64,000 bases of DNA from Nostoc sp. ATCC 43529 (GCA_003326205.1 LWTK01000034.1:143326-207325); one strand, 5' to 3'. Positions 26,576-36,739 are shown, counted from the stretch's first letter. Made by a program: numbers and translations. The notes: generated by a model not told the origin, from the letters alone.

Positions 26576-29500
26576 ATGCCCCGCCGTGATGACCTCCGGA
26601 AGATTCTACTGTTAGGTTCTGGCCCAATTGTGATTGGACAAGCCTGTGAGTTTGACTACTCTGGCACTCAAGCCTGCAAAGCGTTGCGAGAAGAAGGCTA
26701 TGAAGTCGTGTTGGTCAACTCTAACCCTGCAACGATTATGACCGACCCGGAAACGGCCGATCGCACTTACATTGAGCCGCTGACTCCGGAATTGGTCGAA
26801 AAAGTAATCGCCAAAGAACGCCCTGATGCTTTACTCCCAACGATGGGAGGACAAACTGCCCTGAATATCGCTGTTGCTTTAGCTAAAAATGGCGTATTGG
26901 AAAAATATGGCGTTGAGTTAATCGGCGCTAAACTACCAGCCATTGAAAAAGCTGAAGACAGAAAACTTTTTGGCGATGCAATGGCAAAAATCGGCGTAGC
27001 TGTCTGTCCCAGCGGCACAGCCGAATCTTTAGACGAAGCAAAAGCCATCGCCCGCAAAATTGGCACTTATCCTCTGATTATTCGTCCTGCCTTCACAATG
27101 GGTGGAAGTGGCGGTGGTATTGCCTACAACCAAGAAGAATTTGAGGAAATGGCACAGGTCGGTATAGATGCTAGCCCTGTTTCCCAAATTCTCATTGACC
27201 AGTCTTTACTCGGCTGGAAAGAATACGAACTCGAAGTGATGCGTGACCTTGCAGATAATGTGGTGATTATCTGCTCCATTGAAAACCTTGACCCTATGGG
27301 GATTCACACCGGGGATTCGATTACCGTCGCTCCCGCGCAAACCCTCACTGATAAAGAATATCAAAGGCTGCGGGATATGGCAATTAAAATCATCCGCGAG
27401 ATAGGTGTGGAAACTGGCGGTTCTAATATTCAATTTGCCATTAATCCTGTCACTGGAGATGTGGTGGTAATTGAAATGAACCCCCGCGTTTCCCGGAGTT
27501 CGGCTTTAGCTTCTAAAGCTACGGGTTTCCCCATCGCCAAAATGGCAGCAAAGTTAGCGGTAGGCTACACCTTGGATGAAATTAAAAATGACATCACCAA
27601 GAAAACTCCAGCATCCTTTGAACCAACAATTGACTACGTAGTTACAAAAATCCCCCGCTTCGCCTTTGAAAAATTTCCTGGTTCCGAACCAGTGCTGACC
27701 ACCCAAATGAAGTCAGTCGGCGAAGCAATGGCAATTGGACGGACTTTCAACGAATCCTTCCAAAAAGCGCTGCGTTCTCTGGAAACCGGACGTGCCGGCT
27801 GGGGTTGCGACAAAGCCGAAAAATTACCCAGTGGCGAACAAATTCGCGCCCTACTGCGGACACCAAACCCCGATCGCATTTTTGCCGTGCGTCATGCCTT
27901 ACAGTTAGGAATCACAGCCGAGGAAATCTACGAACTCACAGGTATTGACCCGTGGTTCCTAGATAAAATGCAGCAAATTCTGGATATCGAGAAATTCCTC
28001 AAGCGCACATCGTTAAAGGAATTGACAAAAGAGCAACTTTATGAAGTGAAGCGGAACGGATTTAGCGATCGCCAGATTGCATTTGCTACCAAAACCACCG
28101 AAGATGAAGTCCGCACCTATCGCAAACAACTAGGAGTCATCGCAGTTTACAAAACTGTAGACACCTGTGCGGCGGAGTTTGAAGCGTTTACTCCTTACTA
28201 CTATTCTACCTACGAAGAAGAAACAGAAGTTTTACCAGAAACCAAGCCCAAAGTCATGATTTTGGGTGGCGGCCCTAACCGCATTGGGCAGGGAATTGAG
28301 TTTGACTATTGTTGTTGTCACGCTGCCTATGCATTGAAAGCAGCAGGGTATGAGACGATTATGGTCAACTCCAACCCAGAGACAGTTTCCACTGATTATG
28401 ATACCAGCGATCGCCTTTACTTTGAGCCGTTAACAAAAGAAGATGTCTTGAATATCATCGAAGCTGAAAATCCTGTAGGCATAATAGTCCAGTTTGGCGG
28501 ACAAACACCGCTGAAGTTAGCTGTTCCCCTCCAGGAGTATTTGCAGGGATTAGGGACTGGGGAAAATTCCCAATCCCCAATGCCCAATGCCCCATGCCCA
28601 ATCCCCAAGATTTGGGGTACATCGCCAGATTCCATCGATATGGCAGAAAACCGAGAGCGATTTGAGAAGATTCTCAAGGAGTTAAATATTGCTCAACCAC
28701 CTAATGGTATTGCTCGGAGTTACGAAGATGCGCTGATTGTAGCCAGACGCATTGGCTATCCAGTGGTGGTGCGTCCCAGCTATGTGTTGGGGGGACGGGC
28801 GATGGAAATTGTTTATTCCGATACAGAGTTGGAACGCTACATGACCTTTGCGGTGCAGGTAGAACCAGACCATCCAATTTTAATTGATAAGTTTTTAGAA
28901 AATGCCATTGAAGTTGATGTTGATGCGATCGCTGACCACACAGGACGGGTAGTGATTGGTGGGATTATGGAACACATCGAACAAGCAGGAATTCACTCAG
29001 GAGACTCCGCTTGTTCCTTACCTTCCATTTCCTTACCGCCCGCAGTTCTCAACCAAATTCGTACATGGACAGTGCAACTAGCGCAGGCGTTGTCAGTGGT
29101 GGGGTTGATGAATATTCAGTTTGCCGTTATTGGTGCAAGCGGCTATTCTCCCCAAGTTTACATTTTGGAAGCCAACCCCCGCGCCTCCCGTACAGTACCA
29201 TTTGTTTCTAAAGCAACGGGTGTCCAGTTAGCCAAACTAGCATCCTTAATTATGTCAGGGAAAACCTTAGAGGAACTCAACTTCACCGAGGAAATCATCC
29301 CGACCCATATTGCTGTTAAGGAAGCTGTATTACCCTTTAATAAATTCCCTGGAACTGATACAATATTAGGCCCAGAAATGCGCTCCACTGGTGAGGTGAT
29401 GGGGATTGACAGCGACTTTGGACGAGCCTTTGCCAAAGCCGAATTGGGTGCTGGGGAGCGTTTACCGTTAAGCGGAACCGTGTTTGTATCAATGAGCGAT

Positions 29501-29878
29501 CGCGATAAAGCCGCTGCCGCAGTTGTGGTGAAAGAATTTATCGATTTGGGCTTCAACGTGATGGCTACACTTGGTACGCGCCGGGTTCTTCTCGAACAGG
29601 GTTTAAATGTTGAATTAGTACTGAAACTCCATGAAGGGCGACCCCACGTCCTAGATGCAATCAAAAACCAGAAAATCCAACTGATTATCAACACACCCTC
29701 AGGGGAAGAAGCCCATACCGATGCGAGGTTAATCCGCCGCACAGCCTTGGCTTACAAAATCCCTATTATAACCACCATTGCAGGTGCAAGAGCTACCGTC
29801 GCCGCCATTCGTTCCTTACAAAATACGACCTTGGATGTAAAAGTCATCCAAGACTACTGCAAGGTTGCGAGGGAGTAG
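26576..29878 (+). CDS. carB: Carbamoyl-phosphate synthase large subunit
   Basis: 1100 residues; makes carbamoyl phosphate for arginine and pyrimidine synthesis with the CarA glutaminase (not in the window). Two homologous ATP-grasp halves are complete: [22 protein letters not shown] at the N-terminus and [20 protein letters not shown] near residue 560, with [16 protein letters not shown] and [16 protein letters not shown]. The C-terminal MGS-type regulatory domain is present. It is unusual in carrying about 20 extra residues (around 657-677) encoded by a C-rich intergenic repeat. Arginine supply links it to cyanophycin metabolism. Confidence 0.97.
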   Translation: MPRRDDLRKILLLGSGPIVIGQACEFDYSGTQACKALREEGYEVVLVNSNPATIMTDPETADRTYIEPLTPELVEKVIAKERPDALLPTMGGQTALNIAVALAKNGVLEKYGVELIGAKLPAIEKAEDRKLFGDAMAKIGVAVCPSGTAESLDEAKAIARKIGTYPLIIRPAFTMGGSGGGIAYNQEEFEEMAQVGIDASPVSQILIDQSLLGWKEYELEVMRDLADNVVIICSIENLDPMGIHTGDSITVAPAQTLTDKEYQRLRDMAIKIIREIGVETGGSNIQFAINPVTGDVVVIEMNPRVSRSSALASKATGFPIAKMAAKLAVGYTLDEIKNDITKKTPASFEPTIDYVVTKIPRFAFEKFPGSEPVLTTQMKSVGEAMAIGRTFNESFQKALRSLETGRAGWGCDKAEKLPSGEQIRALLRTPNPDRIFAVRHALQLGITAEEIYELTGIDPWFLDKMQQILDIEKFLKRTSLKELTKEQLYEVKRNGFSDRQIAFATKTTEDEVRTYRKQLGVIAVYKTVDTCAAEFEAFTPYYYSTYEEETEVLPETKPKVMILGGGPNRIGQGIEFDYCCCHAAYALKAAGYETIMVNSNPETVSTDYDTSDRLYFEPLTKEDVLNIIEAENPVGIIVQFGGQTPLKLAVPLQEYLQGLGTGENSQSPMPNAPCPIPKIWGTSPDSIDMAENRERFEKILKELNIAQPPNGIARSYEDALIVARRIGYPVVVRPSYVLGGRAMEIVYSDTELERYMTFAVQVEPDHPILIDKFLENAIEVDVDAIADHTGRVVIGGIMEHIEQAGIHSGDSACSLPSISLPPAVLNQIRTWTVQLAQALSVVGLMNIQFAVIGASGYSPQVYILEANPRASRTVPFVSKATGVQLAKLASLIMSGKTLEELNFTEEIIPTHIAVKEAVLPFNKFPGTDTILGPEMRSTGEVMGIDSDFGRAFAKAELGAGERLPLSGTVFVSMSDRDKAAAAVVVKEFIDLGFNVMATLGTRRVLLEQGLNVELVLKLHEGRPHVLDAIKNQKIQLIINTPSGEEAHTDARLIRRTALAYKIPIITTIAGARATVAAIRSLQNTTLDVKVIQDYCKVARE
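28546..28606 (+). repeat. Intergenic-type repeat inside carB
   Basis: GGGATTAGGGACTGGGGAAA followed by CCAATCCCCAATGCCCAATG... and CCCATGCCCAATCCCC. This is the same family that fills intergenic gaps at 11259, 12317, 26375 and 54018. It keeps the frame and encodes a Pro/Asn/Gly-rich loop ([18 protein letters not shown]). Confidence 0.85.
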
Positions 29879-30451
29879 GGCACAGGGGTAGGGGAGGCAG
29901 GGGAGCAGGGGAGAAGTTAGAGTAAGTCTTTCCCCTTGTCCCCTTGTCCTTTTCCCATGCCCCATGCCCCATCCCCAATGCCCCATTGCCAAAAATTAAA
30001 CAATCCTTACAAGAGAATGACTATAGTTCTCATTGAGATATTTTAACAAATATGAGGAAGTCTCTTTGAGCCACATAAGTAGTGAAATCGCCTTTTAAGC
30101 GGTATTAAAAGGAAAAAGACTACTGCATAAACTGGAATAACAAGCAAATTTCTTCAGATATATAGCCAAAACCTTATCAGAAAGGTTACAATTGTTAATA
30201 TTAATCTAATAGAAGAATGTTTAAGAAATTACCTTTTATCTAACTGTAGATACTTGTGGAAAGTAGGAAATAACTGTAACTTTTAGCAGTTAAGAAGCTC
30301 AATTTTGATTATTTATGAGCAGCCGAATTTATCGGGCGCGTAAGTTGCAAAGCATAAGTATGGGTTCCCAGTCAGACTGGCTACTACCCATAATGAGCAT
30401 CTATCCCTGAATGACCTACCATCAAACCCATCATCACCAAAGAGTAGCGCC
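29879..30451. other. carB-sigma factor intergenic region
   Basis: 573 bp. The left 120 bp are GGGGAGGCAGGGGAGC and CCCCATGCCCCATCCCC repeats. The middle is AT-rich, promoter-like DNA without a clear consensus. A compact hairpin is at 30359-30392. No gene seen. Confidence 0.6.
30359..30392 (+). promoter_or_regulatory. Hairpin in the sigma-factor leader
   Basis: Outer stem TATGGGT/ACCCATA encloses an inner stem CCAGTC/GACTGG. It lies 60 nt before the start codon and has no T-run. A leader RNA structure or protein site is possible. Confidence 0.4.
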
Positions 30452-31408
30452 ATGAAGACCGCTCAGACAGCCACAGACCTCGTGCGGACTTACCTGCGTG
30501 AGATTGGCCGTGTGCCACTCTTAACCCACGAGGAAGAGATTTTCTATGGTAAGCAGGTGCAACGTTCAACGGCTTTGCACGAATCGCGGGAAAGTCTTGC
30601 CAACCAGTTAGGTCGCGAACCAACTCTAGAAGAGTGGGCCAAAGCGACACAATTAGAACCAGAAGAGTTGAATGAAGCGATCGCTGATGGTGAAATTGCC
30701 AAGCGCAAGATGGTAGAAGCCAATTTGCGGCTGGTGGTCTCCGTTGCCAAAAAGTACATCAAGCGCAACGTCGATTTACTGGACTTGATTCAAGAAGGTA
30801 GTATTGGAATGCAACGTGGTGTGGAAAAGTTTGACCCCACCAAAGGTTATAGATTTTCTACCTATGCCTATTGGTGGATTCGCCAAGCTATCACCCGTGC
30901 TATAGCAGAAAAAGCTCGCACCATTCGGCTGCCTATCCACATAACCGAAAAATTAAATAAAATTAAAAAAGCACAGCGGCAATTGTCTCAAAAATTGGGA
31001 CGCGCTCCCACAGCCGGTGAGCTAGCTCAAGAATTGGAATTGACGCCAAAGCAAGTGCGAGAATATCTAGAAAAGGCGCGTTTGCCTCTTTCCTTGGATT
31101 TGCGGTTAGGTGACAACTACGACACCGAACTCGGAGAAATGCTAGAAGATCCAGGAGCTTCTCCAGAAGAATTTGTGATGCAATCTTCTCTATCTTATGA
31201 CTTAGAGCGCCTGATGGGTGACCTCACGCCACAACAGAGGGAAGTAATCACACTACGCTTTGGGCTAACTGACGGTCAAGCACTGACTCTGGCAAGAATC
31301 GGTGAAATCCTCAACATTAGCCGGGAACGAGTCCGGCAAATTGAACGGGAAGCCTTGACCAAACTTCGTAAATCTAAAGCCAACATGGATGAATATTTGG
31401 CAAGTTAG
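30452..31408 (+). CDS. Group 2 sigma-70 factor (RpoD/SigA family)
   Basis: 318 residues. Regions 1.2 ([20 protein letters not shown]), 2 ([11 protein letters not shown] ... [37 protein letters not shown]), 3 ([19 protein letters not shown]) and 4 ([10 protein letters not shown] ... [18 protein letters not shown]) are all present, without the long N-terminal extension of the principal factor. Group 2 factors are non-essential and respond to nitrogen, carbon or stress in cyanobacteria. Which paralogue (SigB, C, D or E) cannot be decided here. Its TAG stop is supplied by a heptamer array. Confidence 0.93.
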   Translation: MKTAQTATDLVRTYLREIGRVPLLTHEEEIFYGKQVQRSTALHESRESLANQLGREPTLEEWAKATQLEPEELNEAIADGEIAKRKMVEANLRLVVSVAKKYIKRNVDLLDLIQEGSIGMQRGVEKFDPTKGYRFSTYAYWWIRQAITRAIAEKARTIRLPIHITEKLNKIKKAQRQLSQKLGRAPTAGELAQELELTPKQVREYLEKARLPLSLDLRLGDNYDTELGEMLEDPGASPEEFVMQSSLSYDLERLMGDLTPQQREVITLRFGLTDGQALTLARIGEILNISRERVRQIEREALTKLRKSKANMDEYLAS

Positions 31409-31442
31409 TCATTAGTCATTAGTCATTAGTCATTAGTCATTG
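31405..31442. repeat. Heptamer array at the sigma-gene stop codon
   Basis: Five TTAGTCA units; the first gives the TAG stop (31406-31408). Confidence 0.9.
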
Positions 31443-31713
31443 GGAGTGTTGGCTGATGACTGTTGACTGAGAAGTTATTCTCCTTGTCCCCGCATTTCCC
31501 CATCTCCCCATACCCTAATGCCACATGACTACTGACCAATTGGTGAGAAAATACCCTGCTGTTGGTACGGTTACACCCACTTTCAGCAGCAAAATAGCCT
31601 GTTACATTATTTAACAGGAAGACTAAATAAGTCAGTTAAGACAAATCCTCAAAAGGCATTTAGTCTCCAAATACGAATACCTTAGCTAAAAATCGTAGTC
31701 AAGGAGATAGAAA
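31443..31713. other. Intergenic, repeats then DUF760 promoter
   Basis: C-rich repeat (CCCCATCTCCCCATACCC) to about 31520, then AT-rich DNA. GTCAAGGAGATAGAAA provides a good ribosome site for the next gene. No gene seen. Confidence 0.5.
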
Positions 31714-32058
31714 ATGAATAATCCATCCAATCGCGTCTCAGAATTTTTCAATGGTGAATCAGAAGCTAGCGATTTGCTATGGCAATACGTTAAGTCCTTA
31801 AGTCCTGAGACAGTTACTCAGTTATCTAAACCCACTTCTCCCGAAGTTTTTCAGGTGATGGAACGTAATATTACAGGATTGTTAGGTAACTTGCCTTCAG
31901 AACACTTTGGAGTTACCGTCACCACCAGTCGTGAAAGTCTCGGTCGGCTTTTGGCTTCTGCGATGATTAGCGGTTATTTCTTGCGTAACGCTGAGCAGAG
32001 AATGAATTTTGAAATCGCTCTACAAGGAACTGAAACCAACAATAGCGAAATTGACTAA
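31714..32058 (+). CDS. DUF760 family protein
   Basis: 114 residues: NRVSEFFNGESEASDLLWQYVKSLSPETVTQLSKPTSPEVFQVMERNITGLLGNLPSEHFGVTVTTSRESLGRLLASAMISGYFLRNAEQRM. This matches the DUF760 pattern shared by cyanobacteria and plant plastids. Cytosolic, helical, no catalytic motif. Plant relatives have been tied to chloroplast protein turnover, but a role here is unknown. AAGGAGA 10 nt before ATG supports the start. Confidence 0.85.
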   Translation: MNNPSNRVSEFFNGESEASDLLWQYVKSLSPETVTQLSKPTSPEVFQVMERNITGLLGNLPSEHFGVTVTTSRESLGRLLASAMISGYFLRNAEQRMNFEIALQGTETNNSEID

Positions 32059-32684
32059 AAATATTACAGCAGAATTCAGAATTCAGAATTGGCTAGTAAA
32101 ACAGGTTTCTCACTTGGGTTTTAGACGAATGCTTGTGTACTTTACCTTAGTTGCAATTCGCTGTAAAATTTAGGAAATTTAATATCATTGGGCTGAAGTC
32201 ACTCCCAGTCATAGCTAGCATCAGTAAGAAAATAGCCATCTGCGAAATCCTTGTGTAGAGTTTGCAATCATGCATTACATAAGTATTTAACAATAAGCAA
32301 AAAACAAGCGAACTTGGATTGAAATTGATACCCAAAGAGTACAGAGTAATGCAGAATTTTCTAATTCGTTTTTCTCGAAATTTACCTAATTTGGGAATTA
32401 GTCAAATCAGAGGCGCATTTTTAAATGAATAACAAAAACGTGTGGATAAACAAACAGCGATAAACAAGATTCGCAATCAATACAAACTCGGCAAGATTAA
32501 AATTAGTCTGCCGAGTTTTGTTATGGGGGATTGGGGCATGGGGCAAGCATGAAGTGTGGGAGGGGTGGGAGGTGTGGGAGGATAGGGAAGAAATCTTTCC
32601 CCCCACACTCCCCACACTCCCCACACTTCTCTATCTCCCCATCTCCCCATCTCCCCATCTCCCCCACTCCTACTTCCATAAACC
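32059..32684. other. 626-bp intergenic region
   Basis: AT-rich DNA with a GAATTCAGAATTCAGAATT repeat at 32074, a 27-codon open stretch (32349-32432) of no known family, a terminator-like hairpin (32484-32518) and an inverted G-rich/C-rich repeat (32522-32675). Longer reverse open stretches fall in the repeat and look spurious. Confidence 0.5.
32484..32518 (+). terminator. Hairpin AAACTCGGCA / TGCCGAGTTT
   Basis: Perfect 10-bp stem with a 15-nt loop and TTTTG after it. No gene ends just upstream, so it may close an unseen small RNA or be a remnant. Confidence 0.5.
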
Positions 32685-33101
32685 ATGAGTAAAACCAGTT
32701 CTTTCCCACCTCATAAAATCATTGGCGTTGCCGTAATTTGGAACGATCAAAAACAAATCTTAATTGACCGTCGTCGTCCACAAGGAGCGATGGGTGGTTT
32801 GTGGGAATTTCCTGGTGGCAAGATTGAGCTTGGTGAAACTATCCAAGAGTGTATTCAACGGGAAATAAAAGAAGAACTAGGAATAGCGATCGAAGTGGGA
32901 GAACATCTAATCACCGTCGATCATACTTATACAGATCTACGCGTTACCCTCACAGTACATCACTGCCGTCATGTTGCGGGCGTTCCCCAGCCTTTAGAAT
33001 GCGACGAAATTCGCTGGGTAAGCTTGGAAGAACTCGAAAAGTTTAGTTTTCCGAAAGCAAATATTCAAATTATTGATGCTCTCAAGGGGAGTGGGGAGTA
33101 A
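32685..33101 (+). CDS. mutT: 8-oxo-dGTP diphosphatase (MutT-type Nudix)
   Basis: 138 residues. The Nudix box GGKIELGETIQECIQREIKEELGI is complete, and the family context is right: GVAVIWNDQKQILIDRRRPQGAMGGLWEFPGGK, DHTYTDLRVTLTVHHC and DEIRWVSLEELEKFSFPKANIQII. It should remove oxidised dGTP from the nucleotide pool. This is the second Nudix gene of the window, and it is clearly the MutT type. Confidence 0.92.
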   Translation: MSKTSSFPPHKIIGVAVIWNDQKQILIDRRRPQGAMGGLWEFPGGKIELGETIQECIQREIKEELGIAIEVGEHLITVDHTYTDLRVTLTVHHCRHVAGVPQPLECDEIRWVSLEELEKFSFPKANIQIIDALKGSGE

Positions 33102-33310
33102 GGAGATGGGGAGGTGGGGAGATAAGGGGGCAAGGAAATAAGGGAAATAATTGTTAATTCCTAACTCCTAACTCTTAACTCCTCAATCAACGGTCAACAT
33201 TCAACACTCCAATGCCCCAATCCCGTAACAATCTATTAATTGCATCAGGTTGAGTCCCCCAATTTTCTACAATAATCGGAGGGACTTTGATAAATGGTGT
33301 CAGTAAAAAA

Positions 33311-33775
33311 ATGCCTAAAACCGTTGCCGACGTTATGAGCCGCGATCCGATTGTGGTTCAGGCACAAACTCCACTCAAGGAAGCTATCCAAATTCTCGCA
33401 GAACGCCACATCAGCGGGCTACCTGTTGTGGATGATGGCGGTAAGTTAGTGGGCATTATTTCAGAAACCGATTTGATGTGGCAAGAAACTGGTGTTACTC
33501 CACCCGCATACATCATGTTTCTTGATAGCGTTATCTATTTGAAAAATCCTGCTACATACGAACGTGATTTGCATAAAGCTTTAGGGCAAACCGTTGGGGA
33601 AGTGATGAGTAAAAACCCCATCACTATTTCCCCTGAGAAAACTTTAAAGGAAGCTGCTACTGTTATGCACGATCGCAGCGTTCACCGCTTGCCAGTACTT
33701 GACAGCACAGGCCAAGTAATTGGTATCCTCACTCGTGGTGATATTATTCGGGCAATGGCAGCAAGTCAAGATTAG
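33311..33775 (+). CDS. CBS-domain pair protein
   Basis: 154 residues from ATG at 33311; a TTG at 33287 just after GGAGGG would add eight residues and cannot be excluded. Two CBS motifs: VADVMSRDPIVVQAQTPLKEAIQILAERHISGLPVVDDGGKLVGIISETDL and VGEVMSKNPITISPEKTLKEAATVMHDRSVHRLPVLDSTGQVIGILTRGDI. Stand-alone CBS pairs bind adenosine nucleotides; cyanobacterial and plant relatives modulate thioredoxin or other partners. The stop codon TAG overlaps a long heptamer array. Confidence 0.92.
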   Translation: MPKTVADVMSRDPIVVQAQTPLKEAIQILAERHISGLPVVDDGGKLVGIISETDLMWQETGVTPPAYIMFLDSVIYLKNPATYERDLHKALGQTVGEVMSKNPITISPEKTLKEAATVMHDRSVHRLPVLDSTGQVIGILTRGDIIRAMAASQD

Positions 33776-33953
33776 TTATTGGTCATTAGTCATTGGTCAT
33801 TAGTCATTGGTCATTAGTCATTGGTCATTAGTCATTGGTCATTAGTCATTGGTCATTAGTCATTGGTCATTAGTTATTGGTCATTAGTCATTGGTCATTA
33901 GTCATTGGTCATTAGTCATTGGTCATTAGTCATTGGTCATTAGTCATTGGTCA
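33773..33953. repeat. Long heptamer array, about 25 units
   Basis: Strict alternation of TTGGTCA and TTAGTCA, i.e. a 14-bp superunit repeated about 12 times, with one TTAGTTA variant near 33874. It is the longest array of its type in the window. Confidence 0.95.
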
Positions 33954-34007
33954 AGAGTTTTTCGCTTTTGACTGTTTTTTATACATTTGAAAATCAAGGA
34001 TAATTAA

Positions 34008-34673
34008 ATGAGTATTACTCCAGAGTCTGTTAAGGAATTGCTTAGTTCTCAGGATGTAGGCGATCGCTTGCGTGCAGTAAATCAAATCCGTCAATTAGAA
34101 CAAGCCATCGGTTTTGAATTGATTCAAACTGCTATTGCCGATCGCAACGCCCGTGTGCGCTACTCGGCAGTGAGTCAAATGGATACACTGGGAAAACAGG
34201 ATTTACAGTTATCTTTGGAAATTTTACGCGATCGCTTGCTCAATGACCCCGAAATAGATGTGCAAGCAGCAGCCGCAGATTGCTTGGGCGCTCTGAAATT
34301 AAGTGAAGCTCTGGAAGACTTAGAGAAAGTTTACAATACAACTAATGAATGGTTAGTACAATTCAGTATCATTGCTACACTAGGCGAGTTAGGCGACCCA
34401 CGAGCTTTTGAACTACTTAAACAGGCACTCTCTTCAGACAATGAATTAGTGCAAACTGCCGCTATTAGTTCTTTGGGTGAGTTGGGAAATATAGAAGCGG
34501 TTCCCCTTTTAGCCCCTTATGCTACCAATCCAGATTCCCAAATCCGTTACAGACTTGTACAAGCCTTGATTCATTTGGGTAGTCCAGAAGCTAAATCTAT
34601 ATTAGAAACTCTGGTAGATGATGATGTAGAAACGATCTCTAGTGAAGCTAGAAAATATTTGCAATCAGCTTAA
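34008..34673 (+). CDS. nblB: HEAT-repeat protein, NblB-like
   Basis: 221 residues: five HEAT-like/PBS-lyase-type repeats (DRLRAVNQIRQLEQ, ARVRYSAVSQMDTLGKQD, VQAAAADCLGALK, ELVQTAAISSLGELGN, QIRYRLVQALIHLGSPEA). The start MSITPESVKELLSS and overall length fit cyanobacterial NblB proteins, which bind phycobilisomes and help their degradation or the detachment of bilins under nutrient stress. The specific NblB name is from memory; a generic HEAT-repeat scaffold is the alternative. Confidence 0.78.
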   Translation: MSITPESVKELLSSQDVGDRLRAVNQIRQLEQAIGFELIQTAIADRNARVRYSAVSQMDTLGKQDLQLSLEILRDRLLNDPEIDVQAAAADCLGALKLSEALEDLEKVYNTTNEWLVQFSIIATLGELGDPRAFELLKQALSSDNELVQTAAISSLGELGNIEAVPLLAPYATNPDSQIRYRLVQALIHLGSPEAKSILETLVDDDVETISSEARKYLQSA

Positions 34674-34806
34674 GCTTCTCCAGATTTAAGTTGCATAAAG
34701 TATGAAGTACGTCAACTTCGTCTAAAAGGGGCGTAATCAGCTTTTTTTACCCCTAAATTCAGAATTTTGTAGTAAAAAAGCCTCTTTTTGAAGTTTCCAT
34801 ACTCGT

Positions 34807-34841
34807 AAAAGCCTCTTCTACTACGAAGAGGTTTTTATTTT
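34807..34841 (+). terminator. Intrinsic terminator-like hairpin
   Basis: CCTCTTC pairs with GAAGAGG, followed by TTTTTATTTTT, 130 bp after the NblB-like gene. Confidence 0.7.
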
Positions 34842-34919
34842 TCACAAGACTGCTAGAAAAAGCACTGTTATGAGAAACTTTTACAGCTAATTGCAAGTTG
34901 GGTACAGTTCGCGTAGTAA

Positions 34920-34939
34920 GGGCGCACAGCTGTGCGCCC
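34920..34939. repeat. Palindromic repeat copy 3
   Basis: GGGCGCACAGCTGTGCGCCC, identical to copy 1, followed by CCTAC as in copy 2. Confidence 0.9.
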
Positions 34940-35234
34940 CTACCCGTATACTTCATTTACCTGAAAAACTCTGTAATTTCTCAGTGGAGAGAGAGTTAAC
35001 AATTAAGTAACAGTGTATTTAAGTAATGTTTTTCATGAAAACGTATAAAAAATGACTTAAAGTGTTTTTTATTCTAAAAATATTCATATATAGCGATTTA
35101 CTAATAAAGATTGTGTGAATTAAGACGCGAGTAGATGCACTTACGTAATTGCCCGGTTAATATACAAATACAGAGAAACAAATGAAAACAAAATTTTTCA
35201 TCTAAAAAATTACTAATCAGAGGAAAAAAATCTA

Positions 35235-35963
35235 ATGAAAAAGTTAACTATTTTAGCAACAACTATTGCAGCATCTACTATCGGTTTAAATGTAATTGGT
35301 GGTATATCTAAAGCTCAAGCTGCTTCTTTAGTTCCTCCAGTAGAAGGGGAAATTCAACTGACAAATGTTGCTTGTTTGACTGGTAGCTGTATCGATACAA
35401 CTCCTTATGGTTACACGGTTACCAGCCAGAATTACGATGCAAATTATAAACCAAGTCTATTATTTAGTGATGATAGTGGAACCTCAAATTCTTATGGTTT
35501 TGGTATTTCCTTCGGTCAGCCAGATGCAGGAACTAACACAATTGCAGGTGAAAACTGGTTCCGTCCTGTAGCCATCAAAAAAGACGGAAGTCTACCTGAA
35601 AATGGTCAATTAGAAGTTGGTGTGTTCAAGTTTGACTTTGCTAGCACAATTAGCGAGTTAGTATTATCATTCTTCGATGTGGAAGATATAGGTACTGCTA
35701 TTCTGAGTCTTAATGGCGGTGCTTTTGCGGGAACAGTTACTCCAGGAGATAACGCGAATATCAAGAAAGTTACTTTGACAAATGTCAATTCCTTTGAGGT
35801 CAAACTCGGTAATATTGGTGGTAAATTCATCACTGGTGATGGTGTTCGCTTGGATGTCAATCAAACTGTTCCCGAACCAGCAACCACTATGAGCTTAGGT
35901 CTTTTGGGATTAGTAGCTTTGTTTGGTTTGCAAAAGCGTAGAAAAAACTCACAACCAGTGTAA
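35235..35963 (+). CDS. PEP-CTERM sorted extracellular protein
   Basis: 242 residues. A signal peptide (MKKLTILATTIAASTIGLNVIGG ... AQA-A) is followed by a beta-rich body of about 170 residues with DDSGTSNSYGFGISF and FDFASTISELVLSFFDVED. The C-terminus is a PEP-CTERM sorting tag: VPEPATTMSLGLLGLVALFGLQKRRK (VPEP, hydrophobic helix, basic end). The tag directs processing by an exosortase and surface or polysaccharide-associated location. The body resembles no family I know by name. AGAGGAAAAAAATCT precedes ATG. Confidence 0.9.
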   Translation: MKKLTILATTIAASTIGLNVIGGISKAQAASLVPPVEGEIQLTNVACLTGSCIDTTPYGYTVTSQNYDANYKPSLLFSDDSGTSNSYGFGISFGQPDAGTNTIAGENWFRPVAIKKDGSLPENGQLEVGVFKFDFASTISELVLSFFDVEDIGTAILSLNGGAFAGTVTPGDNANIKKVTLTNVNSFEVKLGNIGGKFITGDGVRLDVNQTVPEPATTMSLGLLGLVALFGLQKRRKNSQPV

Positions 35964-36088
35964 TTTTCGCCATAATTGTTCAAGGTGAAAAATTCAGACA
36001 ATAATTAATTTTGAATTCTCAACCTTGTATACAAAACATTAATGCTTGTGTGTATCTTTTACTAGCAGATTAAGCTTTTCACCGTTAT

Positions 36089-36141
36089 ATTGAGTAGATG
36101 AAATAACTAATCATGCAAATTAGTTATTCTATCTACTCAAT
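36089..36141. terminator. Long bidirectional terminator-like hairpin
   Basis: ATTGAGTAGATGAAATAACT and its arm to 36111 pair with 36119-36141 (21 of 23 positions), loop CATGCAA, then TTTTATTAT. It lies between the convergent PEP-CTERM and DUF456 genes. Confidence 0.85.
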
Positions 36142-36181
36142 TTTATTATGTGAGCAAATGCAGTGAAAGCCTTGATAAATT

Positions 36182-36700
36182 TTAAGCGCCGTATACTTGT
36201 GACCAAGTTGTAATTATAAATACTGTAACAGCAGCGATCGCCAACAACCCTTGAATCAAATTTCCAACCAGTGTACCGACGACAATTCCGATACCTGCTT
36301 TAACTGCTAATCCTAATTCACGTCGGTAAAGATACTCACCAATAATTGCCCCTAATAGCGGCCCTAGTAAAATTCCTAATAGTGGGCCTCCAAAGGGTAA
36401 AGCTGGCAATAATCCCAAAAATCCCAACACTAGTCCGACGACTGCCCCAATTTGCCCCCACTTGCTGGCTCCTGCTTGTCTTGCTCCTACATAACTAGCT
36501 AAAAAATCCACGCCGACACTGAGTAGCAAAACAATAATTGTCATAATTAATGGAATTTTGATAGCTGCGAAGGAACTGCTAACAATTCCCCAGATGATAA
36601 TTGCAATTAAAATTAAGCTGGCACCGGGAATCGCAGGAACTACCGCGCCGATAATCCCCACAACCATTACGGCAATTAATAGCCAATAGATAATTTGCAT
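36182..36700 (-). CDS. DUF456 membrane protein
   Basis: 172 residues, mostly hydrophobic: two N-terminal segments (IYWLLIAVMVVGIIGAVVPAIPGASLILIAIIIWGIV), a third (IPLIMTIIVLLLSVGVDFLASYVGARQAGASKWGQIGAVVGLVLGFLGLLPALPFGGPLLGILLGPLLGAIIGEYL) and a C-terminal one. The D(F/Y)LAS..GA...G.SK.G..GA..G...G motif defines DUF456. Inner-membrane protein of unknown function. Confidence 0.9.
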   Translation of the reverse strand: MQIIYWLLIAVMVVGIIGAVVPAIPGASLILIAIIIWGIVSSSFAAIKIPLIMTIIVLLLSVGVDFLASYVGARQAGASKWGQIGAVVGLVLGFLGLLPALPFGGPLLGILLGPLLGAIIGEYLYRRELGLAVKAGIGIVVGTLVGNLIQGLLAIAAVTVFIITTWSQVYGA

Positions 36701-36739
36701 AGATAAAATTTCAAATTTCCAAATCAGTTAGCCATTTGT

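Larger units (their letters stand above)
34674..35234. other. Intergenic with terminator and palindrome
   Basis: 561 bp: a terminator-like hairpin (34807-34841), palindrome copy 3 (34920-34939), then 280 bp of AT-rich promoter DNA before the PEP-CTERM gene. No gene seen. Confidence 0.6.

Noticed and set aside
32477..32709. Overlapping reverse open stretches near mutT
   Set aside because: They lie in an inverted G-rich/C-rich repeat and encode only low-complexity sequence.
33773..33953. Possible CRISPR array
   Set aside because: Units are contiguous heptamers without unique spacers; it is a tandem repeat.
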